Below, piece by piece: positions 23,434-33,857 of a stretch of 64,000 nt of DNA. The notes below the pieces were generated by a model that was not told where the DNA came from, made no database searches, and saw nothing but the letters and a program-made list of their open reading frames with translations. The stretch covers positions 248,001-312,000 of the forward strand of contig KV918808.1 of NCBI GenBank assembly GCA_002049455.2, written 5' to 3'. A program made the translations under genes and the position numbers. This DNA is from Porphyra umbilicalis (lineage: Eukaryota; Rhodophyta; Bangiophyceae; Bangiales; Bangiaceae). The first letter of the stretch is position 1; every line of letters begins with the position of its first letter.

Positions 23434-24106
23434 GAGCGCCTTGCCGCCCGACCGCCACCGGCGGCTGGTGGTGACGGCGACCGACGGGGAGCCGTCTGAG
23501 GAGGAGGACGACCTCCTCCGCGTCGACGCGTTGATTGGGGAACGCTCCGGGCCACTCCACTGGCGGTCCCCGCGGGGGGTGGTGTCCCGCCTGCCGCCGC
23601 CGGGGGCCTACCCGCTTTCGGCCACTGGCGGCGCCGGTGGGGGCGGGGGCGGGGGCGGGGGCATGGGCCTCTTTCGGCGCCCCGACGCCCGCGCCGCCGC
23701 GTCGGCCGACGCCCGACGGCGCCCCCGCGGCGGCAGCGGCGGCGACGGCGGCGACGGCTCCTCCCCCGACGGGGACGATGGGGCTACCGGCGGCGGCGTC
23801 CCGTCGGCGGCGGCGGCGGCGCCCCCCCCCGGCGGGGGCCCCCCCCACCTCCGCACCCGCGCCATCGACGCCGAGGAGCGCAAGTCGGTCCGCTTTGCGC
23901 GCGCCGTGCGCAACCGGCTGTCGGCCAAGCGGTCCAACGATCGGCGCAAGGGGCGGCTGCTCGCCAACGTGGAGGAGCTCGGGCGCTTGCGCGTGCGGGT
24001 GCCGGCGCTCGCCGCGCGCGCGGCGGCGCTCGAGGCGGAGCGCGCGACGCTGCGCGCGCGGCTGATGGGGAAGGGGCGGGGGGGGGGGGCGGGGGGGGGG
24101 TGGGCC

Positions 24107-24142
<36 letters not shown>

Positions 24143-24286
24143 GCAGCAGCAGCGGGTGCGGCAGCAGAGGCGGTGCCGCTGCCGCTGCCGTTGCGGCCGC
24201 CGCTGCCACCGCCGCCGTCGCCGCCGCGGACGCCGCCGCCGCACGCGGCGGCGAGGCTGCCGCCGAGGCACTGGCCGGGCACGGCA

Positions 24287-24318
<32 letters not shown>

Positions 24319-24643
24319 AGCCGCGGCGGCGGCCGCCGCTGGGGGCAGCCGCCGGCCGTTTCCCGGCACGGGGGAGCCGTCTGGGGCGGGGCGGGGTGGG
24401 CCCGCCGGCTGGGGCGGCGGCAAGGAGAAGGAGGCTGACATGGAGGAGGCCGACGTGGAGGAGACTGACGAGCAGGAAGCTGACGAGGAGGAGGCCGACG
24501 ACGAGGAGGCCGACGACGAGGAGGCCGACGAGGAGGAGGCCGACGAGGAGGAGGGGGCCCACGTACAGGCCGTCAAGCAAGAGGAGATGGACGTGCAGTG
24601 GCCGCCACCGCGGGGTGGGGGCGACCCCCGCCGTGGGAGGTAG
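21684..24643 (+). CDS. bZIP-domain protein with atypical basic region and acidic tail
   Basis: Probable nuclear transcription factor. Start MDDNAST at 21684 has a CGCACCATGG context; ATG 21237 in the same frame is an alternative. A 10-C run (21832-21841) requires a frame change into EEPPPLPTVMGTTADPAALG. An N-terminal region of about 330 residues (VTHRSFRRIFRLPLASPWLH to FGFPTFRGTYFGTVVI to SPWATVLYVSALWTALPPLA) looks folded, but I do not recognise it. Then come Gly/Ala-rich linkers with HHPSCACGRCRRDAVRVH. The bZIP lies at about 23870-24066: VRFARAVRNRLSAKRSNDRR, then heptads in LLANVEELGRLRVRVPALAA. The invariant Arg eight residues after the basic Asn is Asn here (N-x7-N). The C-terminus repeats E-A-D-E-E and ends AVKQEEMDVQWPPP, where VKQE fits a sumoylation site. 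One exon apart from the homopolymer shift. Confidence 0.75.
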
Positions 24644-25186
24644 CCGCGGCCCCGTGGACCGTTGGGGATTCAGGCGCAACCGCGGGGTCGGGGACGGCGG
24701 GCGTCGCCGTGGGACCGTGTCGCCGTCTGGTTTGGTCGTCTAGGCTCCTTTGGGGCGGCGGGCGGCGGGCGGTCCGCGCCCACGACGCAGCGCGCGGCGC
24801 GCGCGCGAGGCGCGCACCGTCGGCAGCGGCTCTCTGGCTTTGCGTATCGAGCACGCGGCGGAGTGGGGAGGCGGGGCGGACGGCGCGCATCACGGGGGAC
24901 GTGGGTGGTACCTGTGCGCACGGCCGCACGTGGCACCGCGCTGTGCGCCACAGTCGCACGCGGGGGGTCACGGGGACAGGTCAGCGACAGCCGCGAGTGA
25001 GGCGTGGTACCTTCCATATTGAGCATTCCGGAAGGACGGGTTACATAGAGAAACAACTCATGCAGCAGACGACAACCAAAAGACCGCGAAGAGAAGAAAA
25101 GACAGAAAAAAAAAAAAATAGAAGAGGTGGGATGGTAATGGCAACCACCCAAAACCAAAAAACCACCCCCCCCAGCGGCCCACCCG
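24644..25186. other. Intergenic between convergent bZIP and VPS4 genes
   Basis: GC-rich at first, then an A-rich stretch (25070-25130, with a run of 11 A) just beyond the VPS4 stop, as expected in its 3' untranslated region. No gene seen. Confidence 0.5.
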
Positions 25187-26851
25187 CTAGTTGCCTTCCT
25201 GTCCAAAGTCCTTGGTAAACTGAACGTGTTTCTGGATGTCGGCGGTCCCGACCGACGGCTTGGACGACGCGAGCGCCTTGTCAAAGTCGTACCGCGACAC
25301 CGGGGGCACAAACACCTCCTGCTCTGGCCGGAGCCCCATGAGCGTCATCGGCTCCGCCGCCGGGTCGCCCGGCGAGCACGGGGACCACTTGGTGACGAGC
25401 TGCCCCGTCTTCTCGTCCGGCACGGACACCTGCTTAAAGTACTGCGCGTTCTGCAACGTCCGCACCGGCTGCATGATCGCGTCCCGCACGAGCACGTTGA
25501 TGTCCGACCCCGAGTAGCCGTCGGATTTTTTGCCGAGGTGGCCATAGTCGGGTTGCCGCAGCGTGTGCGGCGTCGTGCCGAGGTGGATCTCAAACATCCG
25601 TGCGCGCGCGCGGAAGTCCGGCAGCGGGATGTAGATGCGGCGCTCAAAGCGGCGGCGGATGGCCGAGTCGAGGCCCCACGGGATGTTGGTCGCGCCGAGC
25701 ACCAGCACCCCGTCGCTGTTGTTGCCAACGCCCTGCATTTGGACGAGGAACTCGGTTTTGATGCGCCGCGCCGACTCGGACTCGGAGTCGGAGCGGGACG
25801 AGGCGAGCGAGTCGATTTCGTCAATGAAGACGATGGCGCGGCCGGCCTCGCGGGCCATGCGGAAGAGCTCCCGCACGAGCTTCTCCGACTCGCCTTGCCA
25901 CTTGGAGACGAGGTCCGCCGAGGAGACGGAGAAGAACTTGGCGTCGGCTTCGGTGGCGACGGCCTTGGCCAAGTAACTCTTACCGGTACCGGGCGGGCCG
26001 TACATCAATATACCCTTCCACGGCTTGCGGTTGCCCGTAAACAGGTTGGGGAAGCGCATCGGGAGGATGACGGCCTCCTTGAGGGCCTCCTTGGCGCCTT
26101 CCAGGCCGGCAACGTCGTCCCACTTGACGTTGGGCTTCTCCGACACGATGGCCCCCTGGAGTGCAGCCCGCATCTTCTTGTCCTCGTCATTCTCCCCGTC
26201 CTCGCCGTTGCCGTCGTGTTTGGAACCCTTCTTCTTGGTTCCGCCCTTGGTCCTTCGCTTTGCCGTCGTCGACGCGCCGCCGCCACCGCCGCCGCCGGTT
26301 GCGTCCGCCTCGTAGTCGTCGAGCCAGCCCTTCATCACTTCGGCGCGGCCCATGTACTCCTCTAGCTTGGACGTCAGGATGCTCTTGGTCTTGTCGTTCT
26401 TCTCGTACTTGAGGGCCGTCATGAAGTGCTCAATGCACCGCATGTATCCTGCGAGGCGTGAGAAGGAGGCCGAGCCAAGGAAGGAAACACAACAGAAACC
26501 AGGCATGGAGAAAGCAAAAAAAAAAAAGGAAAGTGCAGCGTGGGTGGGTTCAGCACGTTAGAAAGCCAGAACAGCACCACACAGCCGCAAAAACGCCCGA
26601 CGTGGGCATCCATGCACCGCAGTGGCCGCGCCAAAGCCGACCACGCGCACGCGGAGAAGAAAAGCACCGACGACATGGGGCGGCAGCGCCGCCTCGGGTG
26701 CCCCCATCCCAACGCCCAAACGGCACAACGCACCTCGATACGCCTCATTATACTGGTCCGGGTCATTGGACGAGCACGCCTCCCGGTCGGCCTTGATGGC
26801 CCGCTGCGCGTGCTGCATGCCATTCTCAATAAACGAGGAGTTGTCCGCCAT
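25187..26851 (-). CDS. VPS4: VPS4-type AAA ATPase (ESCRT-III disassembly)
   Basis: Cytosolic ATPase that strips ESCRT-III filaments from endosomal and other membranes, needed for multivesicular body sorting and membrane scission. Exon 1 (26851-26734) encodes [20 protein letters not shown], the first MIT-domain helix. Intron 26733-26449 has GTGCGT and TCGCAG borders. Exon 2 joins as [20 protein letters not shown] and completes the MIT domain (about residues 1-75). After a Gly/Lys-rich linker come [20 protein letters not shown], Walker [16 protein letters not shown], Walker [14 protein letters not shown], sensor [13 protein letters not shown], arginine fingers [14 protein letters not shown], and the C-terminal helix [18 protein letters not shown]. 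Total 459 residues, close to the family length of about 440. Both splice junctions keep frame and there is no homopolymer break. Confidence 0.96.
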
Positions 26852-27876
26852 GGTGCCGGTCGCCGCGACGCGGCACGGGCGGCGGCCTCGCCCACCCGCC
26901 GACGGCGGGTAAAGGCAGTCGCACGGCCACGCGTTGACGCCCCCCTCACAGCAGCACCCGCTGCGCGTTGCCGCTGCCACAGCCCGAGGGGCCGACACAG
27001 CCCTGGTGGCGGGCGCGCGACGACCGCGCAGGCGGCTCCCTCAACGGCCCTACTGTACCGGCAGCGGGTAGGATGGGCTTCGTGGTCGTCCCACACAGTT
27101 GGTGCCCCCGATGGACGCGCACGGCGCCAGACCGGCAACCCCCACACGCCCCCAACACCCGACCGCCGCTCCGCCCAGAGGACACCCGCAACGTCAACGT
27201 CCCAAAGTCGTCACACGCGGCCTGGACGGGTCAAGGTCGCCAACGGCAGCCACGGGCCAAGAGACGTGGAGCCCGACGGCAGAGGAGGGGGAAACGAGGA
27301 GGGGTGCAGAGGAGGCCCGCGGCCGGCACGAGCAAGACGAGGCCCCGAAGTGACGGCGGGGGCGGTCGACCAAGCCCCGTTGCATGCGCGGGGTCACCGC
27401 CTGCGCGTAGCGCGTGGGAAGGGAGAGGGGCGGCTTTGGGGCGACACCGCACGGCAGCTCCGTGTCCCATCACGAGGAACCCTCTTAGGCGCGTTGGATG
27501 GCCCCCCCCGTGAGGACCCTATTTCTTCGAATAGGGTGCCACCAACCGCGGTATTCGTTGCTATGACGGGGCGTGTGCATTGCTGTGCAGGTGCAGGAGG
27601 TCATTGTCACGCTGTCGGCCACAAGTACAATCTCGTGACCAGTTTCTACGATAAAGTACATTTTTTTCATACGTTTTGGGATCGACGACGCGGTGCTCTG
27701 AGGGGGTTACTTTTATCGACTGCGACTGTCACCCCTGCGAAGCGTTGGTCGCTACGGAGACGCGCCCGCGCGGCTCCACGCGGCGCGTGGCGTGGCCGCG
27801 GACGCCACCAGCGCGCGCGTCCCGCTCGCCCCCCCCGGTGCCCCTGCTCGTGCTCTAGCCCCCAGTGTCCGCGGCC
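26852..27876. other. Intergenic between divergent VPS4 and methyltransferase-like genes
   Basis: GC-rich to about 27480, then lower-GC sequence with a T-run at 27661-27667. No conserved gene recognised on either strand. It probably holds promoters for both flanking genes. Confidence 0.45.
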
Positions 27877-29766
27877 ATGACGCAGGTATCCGCGGGTGCC
27901 CCGCGGCCGCAGCACCGGCGCCCTCGGGTGGCCGCCGCCGCGGTGCCCGCCGCGGCCGTGCTCGCCGCCGCCGCCGTCGCTGCCGCGGCCGCGGCCGCCG
28001 CGGCGGCGGCGGCGCGCCCCGCGGCGGTTGGGGGGGGGCCCCCCCGCCGCCGCCCCCCCCCCCCCCGCCGCCACCGACGGCGGGTGGCACCTCCACTGGC
28101 CGCGCTTTGGGTCGGCCGCGGCGGGCGGCCGCGGCGGCGGCGGCGGCGCCTCGGCCGCCGCGCGCGCCGAGGCGGTCGCCGCCGCCGCCGCGCGCGCGGC
28201 GGCCGCGGCGGTGGCGCGGCGTGCAGAGGAGCCAGTGTGGTTGGCGGGCGCGGGCGCCGCACCGGCGCCGACGCTCAACTATTCGTCGATTATGTAGGTT
28301 GGGGGGGGGGGGGGGGGGGGGGGATGCGCTGGGGGCGGGGGAGGTGCCAACGGTCGGCGCTCTGGCTGCACCGGGACGGTGCTGGTGTGGGGTGGCACGC
28401 GGGGGTGGGCGCGTGGCGGTGTGGCCTGCTGACACTTCCGACGCGTTGAGGTGCGCCGCGTCCCCCGTTTCTGGCCGCTCGGTGACGGCTTTGGTGCTCT
28501 GTATCCTTCTCTTCCCCCCCCCCCAACGTTGCTCCTCTTCCAGGATGCACCGCTCCGAGGTGGACCTCATCGCTAGCTACCTCAAACCGACGCACACGTA
28601 CCTCGAGTGGGGCAGCGGCGGCAGTTCAATGGCGTTTGCGCCGCTCGTCGCGACCGCCCACTCCATCGAGCACGACTGCGATTGGCAGGAGGTGGTGGCC
28701 CGCCGCGCGGCCGACGCGGGCATTGACAACCTCCGCCTGACGTGCGTGCCGCCGTCCTTGACCCCCGCGACGCACCCGGCCGGGTCGAGCGCCGCGGCCG
28801 CGTCGGCGGCCGCCGCGGCGCCCGCGTCCCACCCGTGGGGCACCGTCTCCCCCTTTGAGCACGGCAGCTACGCGCAGTTCCACTCGTACGTCAATGCGGT
28901 TGACGACCTCGGCGTCGCGCACTATGACGCGGTCCTCATTGACGGGCGCGCGCGCGTCGCGTCGGCGCTGCGGCTGTTGCCCTACCTCTCCCCCTCGTCG
29001 GTCGTGTTTCTCCACGATTGGGGGACGCGCTCCCACTTGTACGCCCCCGTGCTGCGCTACTACACCCCCGTCGCGCGCGTCGCGGCGGTCGCGTCGGTCG
29101 ACCCCGCGGCGGGCCCCGTCGACGAGCCTCAGGGCCTCCTCGCCCTCCGCCGCTCCCCTACCGTGACGGACGCGGCGTTGCCGCTGCCGGAAGCCGCCCT
29201 CCACGCGGCCTACCACCAGGGGGAGGTGGATTACCGCGACGGCGCGCCGCCGCCGTCCGTGACGCCGGCCGAGGTGGGGTGGGCGTGGGTGGTTGCCAAA
29301 TCGTGCCCGGCGCACTGGCCGCTCGCGCGCGGGGCGGCGGAGCTGGTGACCCTCGTGTGGGGGGACGTGCTCCGCCTGATCGGCGTCTTTGTCATTGCCC
29401 TTGCCGCCCGCGCGGCGACGGGGGCGCCGCGGGCGGGGCGGGGGGGGGGCGGGGGGGGGCGGCGAATAACAGCCCAGATGAGGCGGCGGCGGCGGCGGCG
29501 GCGGGGGGGGGGGGGGGACGCCCCGGCGGGGCCGCCGGGGCTTCCCCGCCGCCCCCGGCGGCGCGCGATCCACCCAGTGGGTCGTCGGGGAGCCGGCGGC
29601 GGAGCGGGCAGCGGGGCGCTCGCCGCCGCCACGGCGGCTTGCCCGCGCCGTGGACGATGCGAGCTTGCTCCCCGACGATGGCGGCGCCGTCGCGCGCGCG
29701 GCGGCGCGGCGCAAGGCGCGCGGTGGCAGCCTGTCGTCCATCGACTTGAGCCTCCGCCGGGAGTGA
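27877..29766 (+). CDS. Membrane-anchored SAM-dependent methyltransferase-like protein
   Basis: Exon 1 (27877-28293) starts MTQVSAGAPRPQHRRP followed by a roughly 30-residue Ala/Val hydrophobic segment, a probable signal anchor. Past a C/G-rich frame change it continues TDGGWHLHWPRFG and ends APTLNYSSIM. Intron 28294-28543 has GTAGGT and TTCCAG borders and holds runs of 23 G and 11 C. Exon 2 gives the catalytic-looking core: MHRSEVDLIASYLKPTHTYL, EWGSGGSSMAFAPLVATAHS (motif I), IEHDCDWQEVVARRAADAG, HYDAVLIDGRARVASALRLL, PYLSPSSVVFLHDWGTRSHL. Near the end VTLVWGDVLRLIGVFVIALA may be a second membrane segment. After two G runs (near 29450 and 29510) the tail appears to be DDASLLPDDGGAVARAAARR to SLSSIDLSLRRE, stop 29766. 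Substrate unknown; a Golgi or ER glycan or small-molecule methyltransferase is one possibility. Confidence 0.6.
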
Positions 29767-31644
29767 GGCAGCGGCCGGTGCGTGGCGGGGAGCGTGAAGG
29801 AAAACAAGTGTAAACGTCGGGGGCACCGTGGCTGTTGGCAGGACGTGCCGCTGTGCGGGACGGAACGTGCCGCGCGCGCCCGAGCGGGGCGACGTCGGCT
29901 CCGAGGACACGGACGGGTTGCATTCGCTGGCGCTTTGGTCTGCCGCGGCCGTTTCGCATCGACGCTGTGGTGTGGCCCGCGGCAGCCACCCGTCACGGGT
30001 GTGACGAGGGCTGTGGGCATCACGAGCATCGGGGCGACCTGTCGCCCCGTCTGCTACCGTGTTCAGCAGGACCTCGTCAACTGGGAATCGCCGCTCCAAT
30101 TGTCAGTCGACTGCCAGCGGAGCACGGACGTGCTAGCTGCCATGCCGCTGATGTGTCTCGCGGCCACATTGAGCGGAGTACGTGCGGGAGCTTGGCGTGC
30201 AGCACTGCAGTAGGTGGCATATGTTCCCTTTTGACACGCGGGTGGTCCGCAGGAGCCAACAACCCCTCGCACGCCACATCGTCACCCTGTACACCATTGT
30301 GTGGTGCGCATCCTGCTGTGAGGCAGGGAAGCACAGCTACAAGGAGATGTACGAGTTCTAGTGGGGCCAGGGGACAATCCCTCCCTCCCCCAAGGGTTCC
30401 TTATCGCCAGGATCGACGCGAGCAGCACGCAGGGCCTGACGCGCGTCACGGCGTACGCCGTGCAAGACTGGTGGGCGACGTCGTGCAGCTCCTCTCCTCG
30501 CTCGGAAAAGCACGGCTGGTGGCGGACGACCACGGGTTGGCAGGGCACAGAAACAACAAACACAAGGTAGGGTCCGCCCCCGACACGCGCAGACCACGAT
30601 GGCCCGCATCCAGCTTGTCCTTCCCGCCGCCTCGTCACGAACAAATCTCACGGCGATCTTTTTCGCGCTCTCGGGGGCGGCGGACTGCCGGCTCCACGCG
30701 TGGAGCCGGCCCCCCGTGCACGGGGTGCACGGGGGCCAGACCGCCACCACCGCCGCGGCTCCCCCCTGGCCCACTCACAGGCCGTCTGTCACCCCGCCGA
30801 CACGTGGCGGCCACGACAGCGGGCGGTCGTGTACCCATTGGCCTGACAGGGAATCTTGATCGGACACGGCATTTCCTGATATTTAGCCTCCCCCGCCGCC
30901 AGGCCCTCTTGGGGGAGTGCTGGGGTGGCACTTTCAGCCCCTCTCGCGACGGGCCCAGACGATCCCCGCACCGCCTGCAACGCCGCCCCCCGCCGCCGCC
31001 GCCACAAACGCGCCAGCGCGACTCTATTCGTTCCATTCGTTTCGCGATCGGCGGCCGCTGCGTGGCGGCGGGACCGCCTGCAGGGCCCGTGGGGGGGGGG
31101 ACCCCGCCTGAAGTGGCGACAGGGGGGGGTGCAAGCTCGCAAAAAAACCCGCGCGGGAGCCCACGCCCCGCGACCGCCCCCCGCGGCCGCCCCCCCGCGG
31201 CCGCCCCCCCGCGGCCGCCCCCCGCGGCCGCCCCCCCGCGGCCGCCCCCGCCCCCCCCCCCACCCGTGCGCGCGGCGCGCCCCGGCGCGTCTCCGTCGGG
31301 GCGCCCCCGCCACCGGTAGGGGCGGCGGCGCGGCGGGCGTGTGGCGGCGTGGCGGCGCGGGCGAGGACGCGGCTGCCGCGGTGGCGGCCCCCCCCCCCCG
31401 TTCGTGCCGCCCGCCCGCGAGCGCCCCACCGCCGCCTCTCGCCGTCGCCGCTTCCGCCGGTGCGCGCCGCGCTGGTCGCGCGGTGCGTCGGGCGCCCCCT
31501 GCGCCGGCCCCGCCCAAGTCCCCCCGCGCGTCTGCGGCGTTGCGGTCACCCTTCTCCCGTGGCGCCCGCTTTGTTGTTGGACGCCCCCGCCCCCCGCCCC
31601 CCGCCCGATCGTGTTTTGCTGCGCCCCCGCCGGCGGTCGGCAGC
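29767..31644. other. Intergenic, includes GC-rich leader of the phosphatase gene
   Basis: 29767-30900 is moderate GC with overlapping open frames on both strands but no family similarity. 30900-31640 is very GC-rich. No RNA gene seen. Confidence 0.4.
31175..31249. repeat. Short GC minisatellite, unit about 15 bp
   Basis: About five tandem copies of CCGCGGCCGCCCCCC with C-run length varying by a base. It lies about 400 bp upstream of the phosphatase start. Each unit contains the palindrome GCGGCCGC. Confidence 0.85.
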
Positions 31645-33123
31645 ATGTTGGTCGGGCGCGCGTCGGCGGCCTTGGCCGCCGCCGGTGCGGCCGCCGCGCG
31701 GCCGGCGGCGCAGCGGGTGGCCGCCGCCGCCTCCTTGGCCGCCCGCCCCGCGTCGTCGGGGGCGGCGGCTGGCCGCTCCGCGACGGCGGCGGCGGCGGCG
31801 GCGTCGGCGGCGGCGGCCGCCCCCGCGTCTGCCCGCGGCCGCTGTGCCGCCTCGGCCGCTGGCGCGTCGGCGTCGCACCGGCGGCGGCGGTCGCCGTCGC
31901 CGCCGTCCCCCCGGCACCCGCCGCCGCCCGGCGGCTTCCTCGTCTCGGCCGACGGGGCGGGCCCGAGCGTCGGCAGCCCGTCGTCGCCGCTGCCGCCGTT
32001 GCCCTCCCTCGGCTCCCGCCGCACCGCGTCGGCGGCGGCGGGGCTGTCGCACACTGCCGCGCGGGGCGCGTCGGACGGCGCGCCCGCCACTGGCGGCTTG
32101 CACCTCGAGTGTGCGGCCGCGGGCGCGCCCGCCCCCTTTAAACGCACCGCCGGGGAGGATGCCTACTTTATTCAGGGCAACGCGGCGGGCGTCTTTGACG
32201 GCGTCGGCGGCTGGTCGGATCGCAACGTGGACGCGGCGGTCTACTCGCGGTACCTCGCCAAGTTTACCGCCCGCGGCGTGCAGCTGCGGGGGCCGCAGGG
32301 CGTTGCCGCCGCGCTCGTCGATGCGGCGGCGGCGACGCGCGTCGGGGGCAGCTCCACCGCCGTCGTGGCGGGGCTCGTCGGCGACCGGCTGTGCGGGTTG
32401 AACTTGGGCGACTCGGGGCTGTGGGTGATCCGCGACGGGCGGGTGGTGTACAAGTCGGAGCGGCAGCAGCACGCGTTCAACTACCCGTACCAAGTCAGTT
32501 GGGGGGACTCGGAGGTCGTTGAGCAAGCCGCCCCGATCGACGTCCAGGTGCACGACGGGGACTGGGTGGTGTTGGCCAGCGACGGCCTGTTTGACAATGT
32601 GTGGGAGAAGGACCTGGTGCGGGTGATGAGCGACGCGATGGCTGGCCGGGGGGGGGGGGGGTCTTTCGCGCCAAGGGCGACCGCGCCGCGGAGGGCCGCC
32701 GCGTCCGGCCCGTGGACGTGGCGCAGGCGGTGTTGGAGCGCGCGCTGGAGGCGTCGGTGGCCACGCACTATGCGAGCCCGTTTGCGATGGAGGCCAAGAA
32801 GCACCGGGACGATGTGCGGCTCGAGGGCAAGCCCGACGATGTCACCGTGATTGTACGTTGTGGTCTGGGAGAAGGAGGGGAGGGAGACTCGCGTGCGCCG
32901 CGTTGCCTGTTGTGGTCTCTACTTTTGGGGGGGGGGTGGCCTATGGGGGTCATTTTGCGCCTGGTGCTGGGTGTTGCCACGCTCCGCCAAACCCTCTGCC
33001 CGACTCGACTCGATCACTCACCGGTCTACTCCTTGGTGCTTTTGCTTTTTGCCTCCGTCTTGCTCTCCCTTTTGTACTGCGCAGTTCTGCCTTGTTAAAG
33101 CGGATCAGCCGATGGCGGACTGA
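31645..33123 (+). CDS. PP2C-family protein phosphatase, PTC7-type, probably organellar
   Basis: Mn/Mg-dependent Ser/Thr phosphatase. ATG 31645 opens MLVGRASAALAAAGAAAARP, an Arg/Ala-rich presequence without acids that suits mitochondrial or plastid import. About 130 low-complexity residues follow. The catalytic domain shows FKRTAGEDAYFIQG, AAGVFDGVGGWSDRNVDAAV, VGGSSTAVVAGLVG, LCGLNLGDSGLWVIRDG and VHDGDWVVLASDGLFDNVWE, giving the expected metal-binding Asp residues. A 14-G run (32648-32661) forces a frame change into RPVDVAQAVLERALEASVAT and YASPFAMEAKKHRDDVRLEG. The exon ends KPDDVTVI at 32852. Intron 32853-33084 has GTACGT and GCGCAG borders, and the last exon (33085-33123) adds FCLVKADQPMAD and a stop. 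The short SPFAMEA and KPDDVTVI strings are typical of PTC7/T16B1-like phosphatases. Confidence 0.87.
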
Positions 33124-33761
33124 TGCCCGTTCCCTGTCGCTCGTCTTCGTCAAGGACGTTGTTGAGTCCGCGGCGCTTGTCTGTGACTGCTCTTGGTTAC
33201 TGCATACGTGGGGTGGTGGTGACCTTTTTTGCCGGTGCCGCTGCTTCCTCCCGCTCTGTTATCGGTCTGAAAAGGTTGCCGCCGCCCTCTGGCGATGGTG
33301 GGGAGCGGCTCGATGCTTGTTCCGCGGCCGGCCGTCGGTCTGTCGCGCTGCCGCGCACGTGGTTGTCCTCGCACGTACGTGTGCATACTCTACCGTACCG
33401 CCCACCTGTTGCTCCTACACAATGGTCGTGCGCATCTTCTATGGTGGAGGACGCGTCTGCCCAAGCCGCGCATGCTTTGCAACTGGCGCCGCGCCGCGTG
33501 AGCGTGCGCTGCGTGTGGGTGAGGTCGCTTTGGTTGGTGACACGCTTTTTGAGTGGTCGGATGACCGGCAATGTATTTGTACGTTTCTTTTATCTTATAT
33601 GCCGCCGCGGCTCGGGCGGGTCCCCACCGTCCTCGGCCGTCGGCCGCGCACCTCCCCGCGTGGCGGTCGCCGACCACACGGGGGTGTCCCCCGACGCGCG
33701 CCGTCCCGCCGGCGCGCCCGTCGGCGGGGCGTTGCCCCGCGCGCCGCCCTCGCCGGCCGCC
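33124..33761. other. Intergenic between convergent genes
   Basis: Moderate-GC sequence, 3' flanks of the phosphatase (+) and the disordered-protein gene (-). No gene seen. Confidence 0.5.
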
Positions 33762-33826
33762 TCAGGCCGCCTTGGCCGCCACCCGCCGGCGGCAGCGGCC
33801 GACGCGCGTCAGCCAGCGCAGGGGCG

Positions 33827-33857
<31 letters not shown>

